DNA of 64,000 nt from Nitrosomonadales bacterium. GTDB lineage: Bacteria > Pseudomonadota > Gammaproteobacteria > Burkholderiales > Gallionellaceae. The DNA lies in NCBI GenBank assembly GCA_025408405.1, contig JANYJE010000070.1, positions 1-64,000 on the forward strand, in the 5' to 3' direction. How positions within the stretch are numbered: the first letter of the stretch is position 1; the number at the start of each line of letters is the position of its first letter. The notes under the pieces were generated by a model. The model was not told the DNA's origin. It did not search any database and worked only from the letters and a program-made list of their open reading frames with translations. Below are positions 1-7,953 of this stretch, one piece after another. The position numbers and the translations under genes were made by a program.

Positions 1-207
1 AAGGAAGAGGCCGCCCGCGTCCAAGCGCTAAACGATACGCTCGTATTTCTGGGCGTCACGACAGCTACCCTGTTCTCCGGCGCCATGGTCAATTCACTTG
101 GCTGGCAAACGGTCAATCTATACGCCGGCCTTCCGATCCTGATTGTCATGGCAGGGCTCATTCGACTGATGAAGTGGCCTCGGTTTTCATGGTTGCGCAC
201 GGATTGA
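1..207 (+). CDS. MFS transporter, C-terminal end (partial)
   Basis: An open frame enters from the left edge and ends at TGA 205-207, giving 68 residues. It reads as a charged cytoplasmic loop followed by two hydrophobic segments: one around 'LVFLGVTTATLFSGAMV', then a short turn with 'LGWQTVNLYAGLP', then a last helix and a basic tail. This matches the last two membrane helices of major facilitator transporters, where 'GW..VN' between them is common. The substrate cannot be told from the fragment. The start lies outside the window. Confidence 0.7.
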   Translation, partial: KEEAARVQALNDTLVFLGVTTATLFSGAMVNSLGWQTVNLYAGLPILIVMAGLIRLMKWPRFSWLRTD

Positions 208-345
208 TTAATGTCTATAGCCACCCATCTACGCATTCCACTGCAAATCCGCCACCTGAAACGATGCAGTTATGCTAACGATTTGCCTAATGCCGAACGC
301 TGGGTAATGTAGTAACGTTTCTCCTATTCAGCGAAGGAGGTGACA

Positions 346-648
346 ATGACTATCACTACATTGACCAGCCGAGAGTTCAATCAGGATCCCGGCAGGGCAA
401 AAAAAACTCTGCGTCCGGCCCCATATTCATTACAGCTCGTGGTCGGCCAAGCGCACGTATTGCTATCTATTGAGAAATACCAGAGGATCACTCGCAGTCA
501 GACGAGCATCGTTGAGCTGCTGGAAATGCCTGGCGTAGCAGATATTGATTTCACCCCACCCCGGTTAGGCGATGAATTAAGTCTCCTTGCGGTGTCCCCT
601 CTGGCCAGCGCACCGACAAAATGCGATAAGAATATTATTATTCAATAG
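346..648 (+). pseudogene. Phd/YefM-type antitoxin with a frame-shifted core, no toxin partner
   Basis: A 100-residue frame starts at ATG 346, five bases after an AGGAGG at 335-340. Its N-terminus (TSREFNQDPGRAKK) and middle (HVLLSIEKYQRIT, then SIVELLEMPG and FTPPRLGDEL) match Phd/YefM antitoxins of type II toxin-antitoxin pairs, which bind their operator and neutralise a PIN or RelE toxin. The part between, bases about 407-452, is alien in this frame. Read in another frame it gives SASGPIFITARGRPS, exactly the family motif. The frame leaves at an A8 run (399-406) and returns near 451, so two compensating indels scrambled about 15 residues. The C-terminus also departs from the family after DEL. 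No PIN or RelE-like frame follows, so this is probably a dying orphan antitoxin. Confidence 0.75.
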
Positions 649-965
649 ATTACAAAACTCGCACCTTATGCGTTCTTTCATAAGTTTTATTGCATCATAT
701 GCAGTCTGTTGGTTGCACTTTATGGTGTGCACCACGAATATAATCAATTGAATTAATGTGAATCAGACTAGCGGCTTTTGGTGAAACCTACACCTGGAAT
801 AGCTTAATCATCCATCACACCGATCGCAACACGCTGGCCAAGATCGGCAAGCACACGCCAATCCGCTCGCGCAACAGTAGGCGTGAGCTGGAGGTTCTCC
901 TCGTGCCGGCGAATTTGTAAGATGCCGCCCAGCGACGGACATTCGTTACCACTCAGGGGGATTTT
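649..965. other. Intergenic stretch with no convincing gene
   Basis: This 317-base stretch follows the antitoxin. No toxin gene is visible. Bases about 789-919 are open and end in a TAA at 917-919 (tail residues ELEVLLVPANL), which could be the remnant of a lost gene, but it has no start signal and I cannot assign a family. The last bases hold the ribosome-binding site of the following dehydrogenase (AGGGGG, about 954-960). Confidence 0.4.
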
Positions 966-2438
966 ATGGACGACCTTACGCGCGTGTTACGCCCGGAAAA
1001 CGCAGCCAAGGCGCGTGTTGCCCGGCTCTTTGCTGCCCAGCTTGCCGCCTATCAGGCTGATCCCTATCCCGAGGCAGCCGAGCGCCAAGCCAAACTCAAG
1101 GCGTTGAGAAAGCAGGTCGGCCGCTATCAGGATCTGCTTGCCGGTGCCATGAGCCAGGACTTTGGCTTCCGTGCGCCGACCGAATCGAAAATGCTCGATT
1201 TGCTCAGCACCACTCTGGCGCTCAATCACGCCATTGCTCACGTCAAACGCTGGATGAAGCCCAGCTGGCGCGCTACTGAGCTGCTGTTTTTCAGCAATAG
1301 CCTGCAGGTGAGCTATCAGCCCAAGGGGGTGGTGGGGGTCATCGTGCCATGGAATTTTCCCGTCTATCTCGCCCTCGGTCCGCTGATCGCAGCGCTGGCA
1401 GCCGGCAATCGGGTGATGCTCAAAATGCCGGAAATTACCCCGGCAACCAATGCCGCGCTGGCCCGACTACTTGCCGAAATCTTCAACGAGGACGAAGTCG
1501 CCGTGGTGGGCAAGGAGCTGGTTGATCCTGCGGTGTTCAGCGCGCTACCTTTCAATCACCTCCTGTTTACCGGATCATCCGATGTTGGCAAGAGTGTCAT
1601 GCGCGCCGCTGCCGAAAACCTAACGCCGGTGACTCTGGAACTCGGTGGAAAATCGCCGGCAGTGGTTACGCGCAACTATCCGACGGCCGATGCCGCGTTG
1701 CGTATCACCCACGGTAAAACCAGCAACTGTGGCCAGATCTGCGTCTCTCCCGACTACGCACTGGTGCCGCGCGAGCGTGTTGATGAGTTCATTGCCAGCG
1801 TCAAGTCCAGCTTCGTCAAGCTGTATGGCACCACGCTCAGCGGCAGCAAGGACTACACCTGGGTGGTGGACGAGCGCCACTTGGCACGCATCGGCGAGCT
1901 GCTGGAAGATGCGCGCGCCAAGGGCGCCCAGGTGATTCCCTGCGCCGAATATGTCGCCGCCCGAGACCGCCGGCAGATGCCGCTGCATATCGTTTTCGCC
2001 TGCACTGCCGACATGCGCATCATGCAGGAAGAGTTGTTCGGGCCCATCTTGCCGGTGGTGCCTTACGACACTCTGGATGAGGCCATCAGCTGCATCAATG
2101 CAGGCGCACGTCCGCTCGCACTGTACTGTTTTAGCCATAATGCCGCCGAATGCCAGACACTGCTGCGCCAAACGCATTCCGGTGGCGTCACGCTCAACGA
2201 TTGGGGCTGGCATGTGGCGAACCACGATGCGCCTTTTGGCGGAGTGGGAAACTCCGGCATGGGCGCTTATCACGGCGTGGAGGGATTTCGCGAACTGTCT
2301 CACGCCAAAACCGTGTTCAAGCGCCAGCGTTTTTTCCCCACGCAGTTGTTCTATCCGCCCTACGGAAATCTGGTGCAACGCCTGTCGCTAAGATTCTTTC
2401 TCGGCAAGGGTGATGCATCGCTGGAGAGCAAGCAATAG
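966..2438 (+). CDS. Coniferyl-aldehyde-dehydrogenase-type NAD(P)-dependent aldehyde dehydrogenase
   Basis: The 490-residue protein oxidises an aldehyde to the acid with NAD(P)+. It has the full aldehyde dehydrogenase fold: the cofactor-site motif VIVPWNFPV, the glycine motif LLFTGSSDVGKSVM, catalytic Glu near residue 225 (LELGGKSP) and the nucleophile Cys near residue 259 (GQICVSPDY). The short N-terminus, lacking the extended oligomerisation arm, and the closing HGVEGFRELSH segment fit the coniferyl aldehyde dehydrogenase (CALDH) subgroup. A membrane-associating basic/aromatic C-terminus (KRQRFFPTQLFYPPYG) resembles that of fatty-aldehyde dehydrogenases. ATG 966 follows an AGGGGG box. It stands alone; the true substrate cannot be read from sequence. 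Confidence 0.88.
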   Translation: MDDLTRVLRPENAAKARVARLFAAQLAAYQADPYPEAAERQAKLKALRKQVGRYQDLLAGAMSQDFGFRAPTESKMLDLLSTTLALNHAIAHVKRWMKPSWRATELLFFSNSLQVSYQPKGVVGVIVPWNFPVYLALGPLIAALAAGNRVMLKMPEITPATNAALARLLAEIFNEDEVAVVGKELVDPAVFSALPFNHLLFTGSSDVGKSVMRAAAENLTPVTLELGGKSPAVVTRNYPTADAALRITHGKTSNCGQICVSPDYALVPRERVDEFIASVKSSFVKLYGTTLSGSKDYTWVVDERHLARIGELLEDARAKGAQVIPCAEYVAARDRRQMPLHIVFACTADMRIMQEELFGPILPVVPYDTLDEAISCINAGARPLALYCFSHNAAECQTLLRQTHSGGVTLNDWGWHVANHDAPFGGVGNSGMGAYHGVEGFRELSHAKTVFKRQRFFPTQLFYPPYGNLVQRLSLRFFLGKGDASLESKQ

Positions 2439-2648
2439 ACTCGCTTAACGGCATTGAGGCTTTCAATCCAAAGCGTTACACGCCATATGGAAATCGTTCA
2501 TCCACCGGCTTGGAAAGTGAATATAATTATACTTGACTAAATCGATCGGAAATTGTAAGGTGATGGTGCAGTTTGTAGTTGGCGAGCAGATTGCAGTGAT
2601 TGATTTCATCACTTGTCGTTTCAAGTATATCCATAGGAGGTAAATACC

Positions 2649-2765
2649 ATGGCAACAATGACACCAGAATCCAGTGGGTACCATATGCCGGTAGAAGACC
2701 GCGAGTTTTATATCGAGCTTGGCGCAAGTGCGGCGTTGGCAGTGGCTATTGTTCTATTCATTTAG
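2649..2765 (+). CDS. Single-helix membrane microprotein, 38 residues
   Basis: A short frame starts at ATG 2649, eight bases after a perfect AGGAGG (2635-2640), and stops at TAG 2763-2765. The first 20 residues are polar (SSGYHMPVEDREF). The last 15 are a hydrophobic helix (GASAALAVAIVLFI) running to the end, so the protein is probably tail-anchored in the inner membrane. I do not recognise the family. The strong ribosome-binding site and the terminator-like hairpin just downstream support expression. Confidence 0.55.
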   Translation: MATMTPESSGYHMPVEDREFYIELGASAALAVAIVLFI

Positions 2766-2793
2766 TTTGCAGATACTGCTTGAGAAAGGCGAC

Positions 2794-2830
2794 GTAATGA
2801 CAAGGGCGGTTAAACCGCCCTTGTCATTAC
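2794..2830. terminator. Perfect 37-base palindrome, likely bidirectional terminator
   Basis: Bases 2794-2811 and 2813-2830 are exact reverse complements around a single central base. The inner core is GGGCGGTT/AACCGCCC and the outer arms are A-rich on the left (AATGACAA) and T-rich on the right (TTGTCATT). On either strand this gives a GC-rich hairpin followed by a T-rich tail. It closes the transcript of the upstream microprotein. Confidence 0.6.
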
Positions 2831-2973
2831 AGGTTACTGCTCTTGGGCGTGGTCAGGTCGACGTGGCTATTTTGGTATTTGATGGGCAATTCGCACCAGG
2901 AAGCATCAGTATCATTGTCGACCAGACGTAGTTACGTTTTATACGAAGTTGATTTCCTGGCAAGGAGAAAAAC

Positions 2974-3063
2974 ATGAGTAGCGTATGGCGTAGCATCCTG
3001 ACATTCATCGCGATAGTGATATTTCTTTTTACAGTAGGCATAGTTTTTTTCGCCGCACATTAG
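2974..3063 (+). CDS. Single-helix membrane microprotein, 29 residues
   Basis: ATG 2974 follows AAGGAG (2962-2967) at normal spacing and the frame closes at TAG 3061-3063. The product is almost entirely one hydrophobic helix (SILTFIAIVIFLFTVGIVFF) with a short polar start (MSSVWR) and a AAH tail. Small proteins of this kind often act as accessory subunits of membrane complexes, but I cannot name this one. It sits 208 bases after the 38-residue microprotein, beyond the palindrome. Confidence 0.5.
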   Translation: MSSVWRSILTFIAIVIFLFTVGIVFFAAH

Positions 3064-3274
3064 AATCCTGATGAACGTACGGCGTATCGCTATCCCCCTT
3101 GAGCTGCCTCATACTTCAGCTCAAAGCATCCGTTGTGCCATCCCCCCGTTTAAAAATCTCACCTTGCAGCAGTAGCAAGATTGCCTTGCATTATGCACAT
3201 AGCGGATTGCCACCGATTATGATGTGAGGCCAGGCATGGTTGTTTTCTGGAATTAATCGAAACAGGGAGGAAGA

Positions 3275-4342
3275 ATGAGCAAGCTGTTTTCGCCTTTCAA
3301 ATTGCGCGGCGTGGAATTCAAAAATCGAATTTTTGTTGCACCCATGTGCCAATATTCGGCGCAGGACGGCATTGCCAGCGCCTGGCATCTGGTTCATCTG
3401 GGGGGACGTGCGGTCGGCGGGGCAGGCATGGTGATGGTGGAGGCCACCGCAGTTGTCGCGGAAGGACGCATCTCACCCTATGACCTGGGCATTTGGTCTG
3501 ATCGTCATGCCGAGGCGCTGGCGCCCATCGCTCATTTCATTCGGCAACAGGGGGCGGTTCCCGCCATTCAGCTTGCCCATGCCGGGCGCAAGGCGTCGAC
3601 CGATGCGCCCTGGCTCAGCCGTAGCGCGCTCAAGCCGGAGCAGGGGGGCTGGCAGGTGCTTGCCCCCAGTGCCATTTCTTTCTCTGCTGATTCGCCGATG
3701 CCACGTGAATTGGCCGGGGAGGAGCTGGACGGCATCGTAAAAAGTTTCGCCGATGCCGCCAGACGCGCGCTGCAGGCGGGTTTCGAGGCGGCAGAAATCC
3801 ACATGGCACATGGTTATCTGCTGCACCAGTTTTTGTCGCCGCTCACCAATCGTCGCGCCGACGCGTACGGTGGCAGCCTGGAAAACCGAGCGCGCTTGCC
3901 CTTGCAGGTGGCGCGTGCGGTGCGCGCGGTGTGGCCACGGGAGCTGCCGTTGTTCGTGCGCATCTCCGCGACAGACTGGGTGGAGGGGGGCTGGGACTTG
4001 CCGCAATCGCTTGAGCTTTGCCGCTGGCTGAAAGAGATCGGGATAGACTTGATCGACTGCTCCACCGGCGGGCTGGTTAGCGATGCCAGGATTCCTGTCG
4101 CTCCGGGTTTTCAGACACCTTTTGCGACTGCCATCAGGCAGGAGGTGGGGATCGCGGTCGGGGCCGTCGGCCTGATCACCGCGGCGGTGCAGGCCGAGCA
4201 AATCGTGGCGACCGGCCTGGCGGATGTGGTGTTGCTCGCACGCGAGCTGCTGCGCGACCCTTACTGGCCGCTGCATGCGGCGCACACACTGGGGGTGGAT
4301 GTGCCATGGCCGCAGCAGTATCAGCGCGCCAAGCCGGCGTAG
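3275..4342 (+). CDS. NADH:flavin oxidoreductase, YqjM-like old yellow enzyme
   Basis: The 355-residue protein is a full-length FMN-dependent ene-reductase of the YqjM/OYE class III group. This class reduces activated C=C bonds or nitro groups with NAD(P)H. It keeps the N-terminal core KNRIFVAPMCQYSA with the redox-tuning Cys25, the substrate-binding pair in IQLAHAGRKAS, the active-site segment AAEIHMAHGYLLHQFLSPLTNRR and the C-terminal phosphate-binding region (VGLIT, ADVVLLARELLRDPYWP). ATG 3275 follows GGGAGG. It appears to be monocistronic. Specific substrate unknown. Confidence 0.88.
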   Translation: MSKLFSPFKLRGVEFKNRIFVAPMCQYSAQDGIASAWHLVHLGGRAVGGAGMVMVEATAVVAEGRISPYDLGIWSDRHAEALAPIAHFIRQQGAVPAIQLAHAGRKASTDAPWLSRSALKPEQGGWQVLAPSAISFSADSPMPRELAGEELDGIVKSFADAARRALQAGFEAAEIHMAHGYLLHQFLSPLTNRRADAYGGSLENRARLPLQVARAVRAVWPRELPLFVRISATDWVEGGWDLPQSLELCRWLKEIGIDLIDCSTGGLVSDARIPVAPGFQTPFATAIRQEVGIAVGAVGLITAAVQAEQIVATGLADVVLLARELLRDPYWPLHAAHTLGVDVPWPQQYQRAKPA

Positions 4343-4422
4343 CTTGAGGTTGCTACCACATGTGTGGGTATAATCGCGCATCTTGCGGTGTGCTTTCGTT
4401 GCAAATATATCGAGGGGGACAA

Positions 4423-5397
4423 ATGAAAATTTTCAAATCAATTCTGTTGCTTTGTATTTTGTTGTCAACGCCAGGCGCCCAAGCGGCGACGCCGGACGTG
4501 GTCAGGCTGGGCAATCTCAAGTTTGCCCATTACGGGGCGGTTTCCTACATGAAGGAAATAGCCTCGAAATACAACCTGACCGTCGAAGAGCGTGTCTTTG
4601 CCAAAGGCCTGGATATTTTGCCGGCGACCATCGCCGGCGAGATCGATATCGCCGCGAGTGCGCTGGATGCAGCTGTTGCCGGGCGCGCCAGCGGCGTGCC
4701 GATCTTTGTGGTGGCGGGCTTCGCCAAGGGCGGCGCACGCATTGTGGCGCGCCCCGACCTCAATATCAAATCGGTGGCCGACCTCAAGGGCAAAAAGGTG
4801 GGCGTGGCGCGCGGCGGCGCGCAGGAATTGTTGCTGGCCGCCGAACTGGCCAAATACAAGCTGACCTGGTCAGATCAGCCGGGTAAGGATGTGCAAATTT
4901 TCTTCATGCCCTTCGCCGACCTGAACCAGGCCTTGATGCAGAAAAATATCGACGCGATGTGCCAGTCCGAACCGCAGTCTTCGCAGGCGATCAACAAGGG
5001 CTATGGCGTGGAAGTGTTGAAACCTTACGACACGCCGATAGGCGAGCCGGTACGGGCGCTGGTGATGACCGAGAAGATGTACAACGAGAGGCGCGATGTT
5101 GCCGAGCGTGTGCTGAAGCTGTTTGTCGAGGCTACCAGGACCTTCCAGGACAATCCCAAACTGGCGGAAAAATACGTGCGCGAGCAGATGTTCAAGAACC
5201 AGATCAGCAACGAAGACTATCAGGATGCCATGAGCAACGCTTCCTTCACCTACGACATCAGCCTCGACCATGTGCAGATCACCGCCGACCTGATGAAACA
5301 ATATGGCGTCGGCAAAATGAGCAATACGCCGCAGGCCAAAGACTGGGTGCGGCTCGATCTGCTTGAGCGTGCGAAGAAAGAGCTGAAGGTGAAATGA
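4423..5397 (+). CDS. ABC transporter periplasmic binding protein, NitT/TauT (SsuA-like) family
   Basis: A 324-residue secreted protein with a clear signal peptide (basic KIFK, hydrophobic ILLLCILL, cleavage after AQA near residue 21). The mature part has the NMT1/SsuA-like binding fold: RLGNLKFAHYGAV, the DILPATIAGEIDIAAS segment and a hinge VADLKGKKVGVARG. It delivers a small organic or oxyanion solute to the permease encoded next. ATG 4423 is chosen because GAGGGGG lies just upstream; an earlier in-frame start would spoil the signal peptide. The substrate (nitrate, sulfonate, bicarbonate, pyrimidine precursors and others are known in this family) cannot be settled by sequence. Confidence 0.85.
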   Translation: MKIFKSILLLCILLSTPGAQAATPDVVRLGNLKFAHYGAVSYMKEIASKYNLTVEERVFAKGLDILPATIAGEIDIAASALDAAVAGRASGVPIFVVAGFAKGGARIVARPDLNIKSVADLKGKKVGVARGGAQELLLAAELAKYKLTWSDQPGKDVQIFFMPFADLNQALMQKNIDAMCQSEPQSSQAINKGYGVEVLKPYDTPIGEPVRALVMTEKMYNERRDVAERVLKLFVEATRTFQDNPKLAEKYVREQMFKNQISNEDYQDAMSNASFTYDISLDHVQITADLMKQYGVGKMSNTPQAKDWVRLDLLERAKKELKVK

Positions 5398-5416
5398 TGA
5401 GGCACTGCCGCACACG

Positions 5417-6250
5417 ATGAAAGAATTCTTCCGGGTAAAAATAGTCGAGAACCTGCAGGGTTTTCTGGTGCCGCTTGCCGTGCTGGCACTGTGGCAGTGG
5501 CTGTCGGTGCAGGCGATAGTCAATCCGCAAATCCTGCCGGCGCCCACAGCAGTGCTGGTCAAGTGGTGGGAATACCTGATGCCGACGGAGGCATACGATC
5601 CGGCGAAATCGGGCTATCTGGCCTGGATTTTTTCCGGCGAGTTGATTCACGATGCCTATTCCAGCCTGTTCCGAGTGGTGACGGGCTTTGTTATCGGTGC
5701 CGGCATGGCGTTGCCGATGGGCCTCTTGATGGGCGCGAACGAGCGAATCTACAAGCTGTTCAATCCGCTGATCCAGGTGCTGCGTCCGATTCCGCCTATC
5801 GCCTTCATCCCGCTGTCTATCCTGTGGTTCGGTCTGGGTAATCCGCCGGCGATTTTCCTGATTGTCATCGGTTCTTTTTTTCCCGTCCTGATGAATACCA
5901 TCGCCGGCGTGCGCCATGTCGACGGCATCTACATTCGCGCCGCGCGCAGCCTGGGTGCGAACCAGACCACCATGTTTCTGCGCATCATGCTGCCGGCGGC
6001 CACGCCTTATATCCTGACCGGCGCCCGCATCGGTGTCGGCACTGCCTTCATCGTGGTGATCGTGTCGGAGATGATCGCCGTCAACAACGGTCTCGGTTAC
6101 CGCATCCTGGAGGCGCGCGAATTTTTCTGGTCGGACAAGATTATCGCCGGCATGTTCAGCATCGGACTGCTAGGCCTTGCCATCGATACCGGCATGAACC
6201 GCCTCAATAATTACCTGCTCAAGTGGCACCGCGGTATCGAAAGCAACTGA
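5417..6250 (+). CDS. ABC transporter permease, NitT/TauT (SsuC/TauC-like) family
   Basis: This 277-residue inner-membrane protein has about six hydrophobic helices and the cytoplasmic coupling loop typical of the family (AARSLGANQTTMFLRIMLPAATPYILTG, the EAA motif). It forms the channel of the importer whose binding protein ends 19 bases upstream and whose ATPase starts two bases downstream. The N-terminal segment LAVLALWQWLSVQAIVNPQILPAP is characteristic of SsuC-like permeases. Confidence 0.88.
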   Translation: MKEFFRVKIVENLQGFLVPLAVLALWQWLSVQAIVNPQILPAPTAVLVKWWEYLMPTEAYDPAKSGYLAWIFSGELIHDAYSSLFRVVTGFVIGAGMALPMGLLMGANERIYKLFNPLIQVLRPIPPIAFIPLSILWFGLGNPPAIFLIVIGSFFPVLMNTIAGVRHVDGIYIRAARSLGANQTTMFLRIMLPAATPYILTGARIGVGTAFIVVIVSEMIAVNNGLGYRILEAREFFWSDKIIAGMFSIGLLGLAIDTGMNRLNNYLLKWHRGIESN

Positions 6251-6252
6251 CC

Positions 6253-7047
6253 ATGCAAAGCCATATCCAGATCAAAAACGTCAACAAGATATTCAGCACC
6301 GGCGGCCGCGAGGTGGTGGCGCTGGACGACATCAATCTGGAGATTGCGCGAGGTGAGTTCATCTGCCTGCTCGGGCCATCCGGCTGCGGCAAATCCACTC
6401 TGCTCAACGGCATCGCCGGATTCTCGCTGCCCACCTCGGGCAGCATTCTGATCGACGGCCATGAAGTAGTTGCGCCGGGGCCGGATCGAGGCATGGTGTT
6501 TCAGGAATATGCCCTGTTCCCGTGGATGACAGTAGAAAAGAATATTGCCTTTGGTCTCGAGATCAAGAAGCTGCCCCGCGCGCAGATCCTGGAGAAAGTT
6601 GACGGACTGCTGCGCATGCTGAATTTGCAGGATTTCCGCGACCGCTATCCGAAAGATTTGTCCGGCGGCATGCGTCAGCGCGTGGCGATTGCGCGCGTGC
6701 TGGCGCTGGATTCCCCGATCATGCTGATGGACGAGCCCTTCGGCGCACTCGACTCGCTCACCCGGCGCAATTTGCAGGACGAACTGCTGCGGATATGGAC
6801 TTCGCTCAAGAAGACCATCATCTTCGTCACCCACAGCATCGAGGAATCTATTTATCTCGCCGACCGCATTGTCGTCATGACTTACCGTCCGGGCAAGATC
6901 AAGCGGGACATCCGCATTGCCATGCCGCACCCGCGCGATCCCAGTTCAGCCGAGTTCAACGCGTTGAAGAAAGAGCTGTCGCTGCTGGTGATGGAGGAGC
7001 AGCAACGGCACTATCAGGAAGAAATCAAGGTTCCTGCCGGTGACTGA
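6253..7047 (+). CDS. ABC transporter ATPase, NitT/TauT (SsuB/TauB-like) family
   Basis: The 264-residue ATPase powers the importer encoded just upstream. It has Walker A (GPSGCGKST), Q-loop (VFQEYALFPW), signature (LSGGMRQR), Walker B (IMLMDEPFGALD) and the switch histidine (FVTHSIEE). ATG 6253 begins two bases after the permease stop, implying translational coupling. The order binding protein, permease, ATPase in 2.6 kb is a complete operon; no substrate-specific enzyme sits beside it. Confidence 0.9.
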   Translation: MQSHIQIKNVNKIFSTGGREVVALDDINLEIARGEFICLLGPSGCGKSTLLNGIAGFSLPTSGSILIDGHEVVAPGPDRGMVFQEYALFPWMTVEKNIAFGLEIKKLPRAQILEKVDGLLRMLNLQDFRDRYPKDLSGGMRQRVAIARVLALDSPIMLMDEPFGALDSLTRRNLQDELLRIWTSLKKTIIFVTHSIEESIYLADRIVVMTYRPGKIKRDIRIAMPHPRDPSSAEFNALKKELSLLVMEEQQRHYQEEIKVPAGD

Positions 7048-7442
7048 TCCCACAATGTCAGAAAAGACCGCAGGATACCTGGCATAAAATTGCCGATTTT
7101 CAAAGTGAAATTCTGTTTAATTCCATCAGTGAGGGGGCGTAAATAATTTTGTTGTAATATCAAATTTTGATTGTGCATTTTGTCATCTGTGGAGTTACAC
7201 ATGAGAACAAAAAATCTATGCGGAAAATTATTACGCAAGACATGTCCCCGGGCATGTCCAACTCCCGCTGATTCGCATTTACCTCTTTCCCCGCTACCAG
7301 CCTGTCATTCTCTCCCTCAGCGCAGTGCTGTTCCACCAAAGATATCGTCCACGGCCGCACTTGTTTCATACTCCTGGCCTGCTTGACCGTTGCCAATACT
7401 TTAGTTTTTTAATTGGGTAAATAATTATAAGCTAATACTCTA
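7048..7442. other. Spacer between the ABC importer and the Mto operon
   Basis: The 395-base gap has AT-rich parts. A 13-base palindrome ATCAAATTTTGAT lies at 7159-7171. Bases about 7200-7390 are open in several frames but show no family resemblance, and the minus strand carries a short cysteine-poor open stretch that may be gene debris. No RNA gene was recognised. Confidence 0.4.
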
Positions 7443-7490
7443 TTGATCTATATCAACAAAATTTGTATCAAGGAGGGTACAAATAACCAA
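7443..7490 (+). promoter_or_regulatory. FNR/ANR-type box and putative class II promoter of the mto operon
   Basis: Bases 7443-7456 are TTGAT-CTAT-ATCAA, a perfect match to the FNR/ANR half-site consensus TTGATNNNNATCAA. A -10-like TACAAA lies at 7478-7483. A start site near 7491 would put the box centre (7449.5) at about -41.5, the position of class II FNR-activated promoters. The box is 74 bases ahead of the mtoD start. Site and spacing are seen in the sequence; regulation by an oxygen-sensing FNR/ANR protein is inferred. Confidence 0.65.
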
Positions 7491-7529
7491 CCTCTTAACA
7501 CTCACTTAACTTTGCTCAAGGAGATAAAA

Positions 7530-7883
7530 ATGAACTGCAGAATATCTACCCATCCAGTGTTTGCCGCTATTGCAGTGTCCGTCATGCTGTCTTTTCCGCT
7601 TGTGGCTGTTGCCGCAGTAGACGCTGACGCAGCGCAGGCCTTGGCGCGCCAGAACAACTGCTTCAAGTGCCATGGTGTTGACAAGAAAAAAGACGGGCCT
7701 TCTTATAAAGACGTCGCGGCAAAATATAAGGGCAAAAGTGATGCCGAGGCCAAGCTGATCCACCATATTACCTCGGGTGAAAAGGCAAAATTCCCGGATG
7801 GTCACGAAGAGGAACACAAGATTATCAAGACCAAGGACATGGGCGAGATCAAAAATCTGGTGAACTGGATTCTTTCTTTGTAA
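7530..7883 (+). CDS. mtoD: MtoD, periplasmic monoheme cytochrome c
   Basis: A 117-residue secreted cytochrome. A signal peptide (hydrophobic FAAIAVSVMLSFPLVAVAA) precedes one haem-binding motif, NCFKCH, and a C-terminal TKDMGEIKNLVNWILSL that supplies the distal methionine, as in class I cytochromes c. In Sideroxydans lithotrophicus MtoD is the small periplasmic shuttle encoded beside mtoA and mtoB, which supports the name. ATG 7530 follows AAGGAG at normal spacing; an upstream in-frame extension would place polar residues before the signal. It is the first gene of the mto cluster, behind the FNR-type box. Confidence 0.88.
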   Translation: MNCRISTHPVFAAIAVSVMLSFPLVAVAAVDADAAQALARQNNCFKCHGVDKKKDGPSYKDVAAKYKGKSDAEAKLIHHITSGEKAKFPDGHEEEHKIIKTKDMGEIKNLVNWILSL

Positions 7884-7953
7884 ACAGGCTGCATAGCTGC
7901 GCCTGATGCCCGCGAAGATTGGCAAAAATTATTTTAATACTAGGGGGGTCAAA

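Noticed and set aside
789-919. Open stretch ending in ELEVLLVPANL before the aldehyde dehydrogenase
   Set aside because: No start codon with a ribosome site and no family I can name; kept only as possible debris.
2797-2931. Open frame beginning inside the 37-base palindrome
   Set aside because: No ribosome-binding site and the start lies in the terminator stem.
7160-7396. Open frames on both strands between the ABC importer and mtoD
   Set aside because: Composition and residues look random, no motif, and they lie in a regulatory spacer.
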